From Candidatus Intestinimonas stercorigallinarum (GTDB lineage Bacteria > Bacillota > Clostridia > Oscillospirales > Oscillospiraceae): a DNA stretch of 9,488 bases. The first letter of the stretch is position 1. Each line of letters opens with the position of its first letter. The stretch spans positions 1 through 9,488 of the forward strand of contig DXDV01000227.1 in the NCBI GenBank assembly GCA_019115345.1. Direction: 5' to 3'. The position numbers and the translations under genes were made by a program. A model generated the notes under the pieces. That model was not told where the DNA came from. It saw only the letters and a program-made list of their open reading frames with translations, and searched no databases. Below are positions 6,544 through 9,488 of this stretch, one piece after another.

Positions 6544-7692
6544 TCACACCTCCTGATCTATGCGTTTCAGGACAGCGGATAATATGGCCGGATCGGTGAA
6601 GTCAACAGGACCCTCCACCGAGACCACCACGTTGCCCAGCCGGAAGAGGAGGGACTGCCAGCCGCCGCCGTCGTAGAGCCAGCAGTGGGTGAGCCCCAGC
6701 CCGGCGGCGGGGGAGAGGGCGATGGGGTCGTGGAAGTGCAGGGCCTTGTCGTCGTGCTCCTCCTGCAAGAGGTCGTTCGCTACCCTTTCGGCCAGCCACT
6801 CCCACCGGCAGGAGTAGTACGCCGAGCGGACGGTCCCCTCCTTTGAGAAGGTGATGGCTTCCCCATGGCGGAGAAGGCCGGTGCCCTCCCACAGGAGATA
6901 GCCGCTGTCGGAGCGGGGAAAGCCCAGGTCCTCCGCCCGCACCAGGGGGTATTCGTCCCCGGGGTAGGTGACGGCGTTGATGCGGCCGCCTCCCAGGTCG
7001 GGCAGGAGGGAGAGGACCACGGCCAGCGCCAGCAGGGGCAGCCAAAGCCCCTCCGCCAGGCCACGGAGCCGTGCCGCCCAGGGGCGGGGGACGGGCAGGT
7101 CCTCTCCGGCCTCCGCCGCCCTCCGGCACCGGCGGCGGAACCGGCCCAGAAAGGCGAAGTAGCCCAGCTCCCAGGCCAGCGCGGCGGCCAGGAGGAAGAG
7201 GAGGACCATGGAGCCGGCGGAGAGAAAGACCTCCCACCAGTGGAACACCCCTCTGGGAAAGAGCTGCCGCAGCAGGAGCTGGACGGCCAGGAGAAGGGGA
7301 AGGCCCAGGGCGCTCCGCCGGGCCTCCCGGAGGGCGGCTTTCCAGTGCTCCTCGTAGTCCAGGGCGGAGTCGGTCTGGAGGGGAAGCGGGTCGGTCCCCG
7401 GCTTGGCGGCGAAGATACGGAAGGCGGCGGTCTGGTCCGCCAGCGCCCACCCGGCGTCCTCGCACAGGTCCAGGTAGTCTTGGTCGGGCTCCCCCAGCTC
7501 GTCGGGGTCCTTTTTCGGGGTGCGCAGCTCCACGCAGTAGCGGAGGTCGGTCCGCTCCGTCCGCCGGAAGAAGGCCAGCCCGCCGAAGAGCCACTGGAGG
7601 GCCCAGCCCGCCGCCGCCCGGCGGTTGAGGACGGCTTCCAGGGCCTTGGCGTCTGGGACTAAGTAGTTGAGATAGGCAAAGGGCAGCCTCAC
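6544..7692 (-). CDS. DUF2812-type membrane protein, second of three paralogues
   Basis: This protein of 382 residues begins at GTG 7692. AGGAGGT (7701-7707) lies about 8 nt upstream and overlaps the stop of the previous gene, with only 4 nt between genes. The longer open frame to 8046 is rejected because it runs inside the neighbour. The N-terminal domain has NRRAAAGWAL (23-32), RYCVEL (51-56), CEDAGWAL (77-84) and the linker DPLPLQTD (101-108). Three membrane helices are at about 127-144, 154-183 and 213-230. The outer C-terminal domain has PLVRAEDLGF (249-258), CRWEWLAERV (295-304) and SLLFRLGNVVVSV (347-359). It keeps the same order of parts as the flanking paralogues. No enzymatic motif is visible, and a sensing or anchoring role is a guess. 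Confidence 0.88.
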   Translation of the reverse strand: MRLPFAYLNYLVPDAKALEAVLNRRAAAGWALQWLFGGLAFFRRTERTDLRYCVELRTPKKDPDELGEPDQDYLDLCEDAGWALADQTAAFRIFAAKPGTDPLPLQTDSALDYEEHWKAALREARRSALGLPLLLAVQLLLRQLFPRGVFHWWEVFLSAGSMVLLFLLAAALAWELGYFAFLGRFRRRCRRAAEAGEDLPVPRPWAARLRGLAEGLWLPLLALAVVLSLLPDLGGGRINAVTYPGDEYPLVRAEDLGFPRSDSGYLLWEGTGLLRHGEAITFSKEGTVRSAYYSCRWEWLAERVANDLLQEEHDDKALHFHDPIALSPAAGLGLTHCWLYDGGGWQSLLFRLGNVVVSVEGPVDFTDPAILSAVLKRIDQEV

Positions 7693-7696
7693 GGGT

Positions 7697-9055
7697 TTAC
7701 ACCTCCTGGTTAGTCGATAAGAGGGAGAGCAGACGGTCGATCTGCTCTGCCGGGATGGGGCCGGAGCGGGTCTCCACCCACATGACGGTGCTGCCGGAGC
7801 GGAGGAGCAGGAGAGACTCGGTCTTTCCGCCGCCCAGACCGGCCTCGTGGAGCCACACGTCGGGATACCGACCCAGGGGTGGGTACCAGAGTTCCCGCAG
7901 GAGCTCCTGCACCAGCCGGGCCAGCCATTCCCACCGGGCGGTGTAGCAGTCCACCAGACAGACCCCCTCCATGGGGACAATGTAGGGCTGGCCCAGCCAG
8001 TTCCGATAGATACGGTAAGAGTGGTTGTCCTCCAGGTCCACTTCACCGGTGTCCTCCCACCAGCGCTGGTGCCGCAGGCCGAAGGAGCCCTCTCCCCAGG
8101 CGTCTTGATCGCTGTTCCGGACCAGGGAGATGTAGCTGCGTTCCCCTCCGGGGAGGAAGGTCTCCTCGCCCAGCGCCGGGGTAGGCATCAGCAGATGGAC
8201 GGCGGGGGAGAGCAGGGGAAAGACCAGGATGGCCGCCAGAATGAGGGCATAGAAGAATAGGGTGGCCTTGCTTTGAAGAAGCTTCCGGCCCTCCTTGTCC
8301 TTGCGCCGCCGGTTGAACAGCAGGGCAACGCAGGCGCCTGTCAGCAGGCCAAGGGCGGTGCTCCCCCGCATCTGCTGTCCGGCATCCATCAGGAAGCAGA
8401 CGACGACGGCCACGCCCCACACCCGGCAGAGAAGGCACAGCCAGGCTGCCGCCCCGGCGCTCCTCCGGCCGGGGACGGGGAGGGAGCCGCCCGATGCCTG
8501 GGCCCACTGCCGCAGCCGCAGCAGGAGACGGCCGGTCCAGAGCAGACAGGCTCCCAGGATGGCGGGGAGGGAGAGCAACAAGAAAAGGCCAGTTTGAGTG
8601 AGCAGAAGGCTGAGGAGGACTTGCCGCCAGGACCCCTCTCTGACCAGCAGCACCAGGGCGGCCAGGACCAGAAGCAGGGCCAGCAGGAAAACCCAGCCCT
8701 TGAAGGTGGCCCTCAGCACCTCCTGCCGGAAGCGACGGGCCTCCTCCTCGCCGTCGGTCTGGATGGGCGGAGTGCCGATGGGGGCCTTGTAGAGGTTGAA
8801 AGCCCCCACCTTCTGGACCAGGACCCACCCGGCGTCGGCGCAGAGGGCCAGGTAGTCGGGCCGCTCGCTGTACCCGGGGCGGCTCCAGTCCACGCACCAG
8901 GCCCACCGTGTGTCGGCGGGGACGAACCGGGCGAAGGCGCCCAGATAGACCCGGTCCAGGGCCCAGCCCTCCGCCGCGCGGCGGTTCAGGAGGGCCTCGG
9001 CGGCCTTGATGTCCATGACGGGATGGGTGAAGAGGGACCAGCTAACCGTTTTCAT
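7697..9055 (-). CDS. DUF2812-type membrane protein, first of three paralogues, with extra membrane helices
   Basis: This protein of 452 residues overlaps the 3' end of the PadR gene by 14 nt. Its AGGAGG (9062-9067) lies 6 nt before the ATG, so translation is coupled to the repressor. The N-terminal domain has NRRAAEGWAL (24-33), WCVDW (53-57), CADAGWVLV (72-80), and the linker GTPPIQTD (94-101). It has five predicted membrane helices (about 120-138, 146-176, 203-223, 232-248, 265-288), two more than its paralogues. The odd number again places the C-terminus outside. That end carries RWEWLARLVQELL (374-386) and SLLLLRSGSTVMWV (414-427), matching the other two. The sequence has diverged considerably between copies while the layout is kept, which points to an old duplication. 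The function is unknown. Confidence 0.88.
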   Translation of the reverse strand: MKTVSWSLFTHPVMDIKAAEALLNRRAAEGWALDRVYLGAFARFVPADTRWAWCVDWSRPGYSERPDYLALCADAGWVLVQKVGAFNLYKAPIGTPPIQTDGEEEARRFRQEVLRATFKGWVFLLALLLVLAALVLLVREGSWRQVLLSLLLTQTGLFLLLSLPAILGACLLWTGRLLLRLRQWAQASGGSLPVPGRRSAGAAAWLCLLCRVWGVAVVVCFLMDAGQQMRGSTALGLLTGACVALLFNRRRKDKEGRKLLQSKATLFFYALILAAILVFPLLSPAVHLLMPTPALGEETFLPGGERSYISLVRNSDQDAWGEGSFGLRHQRWWEDTGEVDLEDNHSYRIYRNWLGQPYIVPMEGVCLVDCYTARWEWLARLVQELLRELWYPPLGRYPDVWLHEAGLGGGKTESLLLLRSGSTVMWVETRSGPIPAEQIDRLLSLLSTNQEV

Positions 9056-9374
9056 GGCCGTCCTCCTCTCTCAGCACCCGCTCTCCGTCGGCCACCTGCC
9101 GGCGGAGCCGATCAAATTCCTCTTCCAGCACCTTTCGCCCCTCTTCGGTGAGGCGGTAGCGCTTCCGGTTCTCCTCCTCAGCGGCCAGCTGGATGAGCCC
9201 CTCCTTTTCAAACCGGGCCAGCAGGGCGTACAGGGTGCCCGCGCCGATGGCCACCCGCCCGCCGGTGAGCTCCGACACATACTGCATGATGCCGTAGCCG
9301 TGGCGCTCCCTGGTCAGGGAAAGGAGGACGTAGTACATCTGCTCCGTCAGGGTATCCAGCTTCTTCCGGGCCAT
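9042..9374 (-). CDS. PadR-family transcriptional repressor
   Basis: This protein of 110 residues is a PadR winged-helix regulator. Helix 1-2 contains LTEQMYYVLLSL (9-20), followed by the family HGYGI (25-29). The recognition helix is GAGTLYALLARFEKEGLI (44-61), and the wing is RKRYRLTEEGR (70-80). A short charged C-terminal helix (81-102) is the usual dimerisation arm, as in the short PadR subfamily. The ATG at 9374 is chosen because GGGAGGTG lies about 7 nt upstream and the family starts here. The frame is open 23 codons further up, but that would run through the operator. It leads the operon of three DUF2812-type genes and probably represses its own promoter. The inducer is not known; a membrane-protein partner rather than a small molecule is one possibility. 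Confidence 0.93.
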   Translation of the reverse strand: MARKKLDTLTEQMYYVLLSLTRERHGYGIMQYVSELTGGRVAIGAGTLYALLARFEKEGLIQLAAEEENRKRYRLTEEGRKVLEEEFDRLRRQVADGERVLREEDGHENG

Positions 9375-9392
9375 GCCCTCACCTCCCGTAGC

Positions 9393-9443
9393 TATATCGA
9401 ATATCGTCATAATCATAGTATAACGATATTCGATATAAGTCAA
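9393..9443 (-). promoter_or_regulatory. padR operon promoter with twin inverted operator arms
   Basis: The minus-strand promoter is TTGACT (9438-9443), 15 nt, then TATACT (9417-9422). A TACTAT shifted by 2 nt would give 17-nt spacing. A perfect 15-bp inverted repeat overlies it: TATATCGAATATCGT at 9393-9407 and its exact complement at 9423-9437, separated by 15 nt. The right arm fills the -35/-10 spacer exactly, and the left arm covers about +3 to +17. Each arm holds two ATATCG hexamers 7 bp apart. Arm centres are 30 bp apart, close to three helical turns, so two PadR dimers could sit on one face. This layout strongly suggests autorepression. Confidence 0.82.
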
Positions 9444-9488
9444 GAGGGAAGAGAGATCCTTTCCATTTTTGATGGGAAAAGAAGCGGG

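Noticed and set aside
7693..8046. upstream extension of the second DUF2812 gene to 500 residues
   Set aside because: The extra 118 residues lie inside the previous gene in another frame and match no family, while GTG at 7692 has an ideal AGGAGGT and aligns with the start of its paralogues.
8273..9151. plus-strand frame of 292 codons opposite the first DUF2812 gene
   Set aside because: Gln/Pro/Gly-rich shadow of a supported minus-strand gene that has its own ribosome site and operon position.
9460..9482. imperfect inverted repeat TTTCCAT/ATGGGAAA near the right edge
   Set aside because: It has a bulge, no T tract on either strand and lies at the window edge, so no function can be supported.

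Overview
The window is GC-rich and carries short intergenic gaps, strong AGGAGG-type ribosome binding sites, GTG and TTG starts, and a PadR repressor with DUF2812 proteins. This combination fits a high-GC Clostridia/Oscillospirales gut-type Firmicute; the genus cannot be fixed from the sequence alone. Nine complete protein genes are supported and all lie on the minus strand, so they read from right to left. A possible 3' tail of one plus-strand gene lies at 1-45. No tRNA, rRNA, CRISPR array or transposase gene was seen.

Right block (about 5435-9443): a PadR-family repressor is followed by three tandem, tightly coupled genes for membrane proteins that share one architecture. Each has an N-terminal cytoplasmic DUF2812-type domain, a P-x-Q-T-D linker, an odd number of membrane helices, and an uncharacterised C-terminal domain predicted to lie outside the membrane. 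The promoter has a perfect 15-bp inverted repeat. One arm exactly fills the space between -35 and -10, and the other lies just downstream of the start site, which predicts autorepression of the whole four-gene operon.

Middle block (3719-5417): a flavodoxin-fold NAD(P)H oxidoreductase (azoreductase-like) and a type I asparaginase form a two-gene unit. Their promoter carries a small perfect dyad inside its spacer.

Left block (275-3671): a class C-type serine hydrolase without a signal peptide, an aspartate/glutamate racemase family enzyme, and a P1 (DmpA-type) self-processing aminopeptidase form a second operon. It has its own promoter and a roughly 160-nt hairpin-rich leader. With the asparaginase next door, this suggests intracellular processing of peptides or amides that contain D-amino acids or Asx; that pathway is inference.

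Left end (46-274): no gene, but a dense series of inverted repeats. It includes a 12-bp perfect hairpin that probably ends the minus-strand operon, and further hairpins that may be a structured RNA or a dispersed palindromic repeat.
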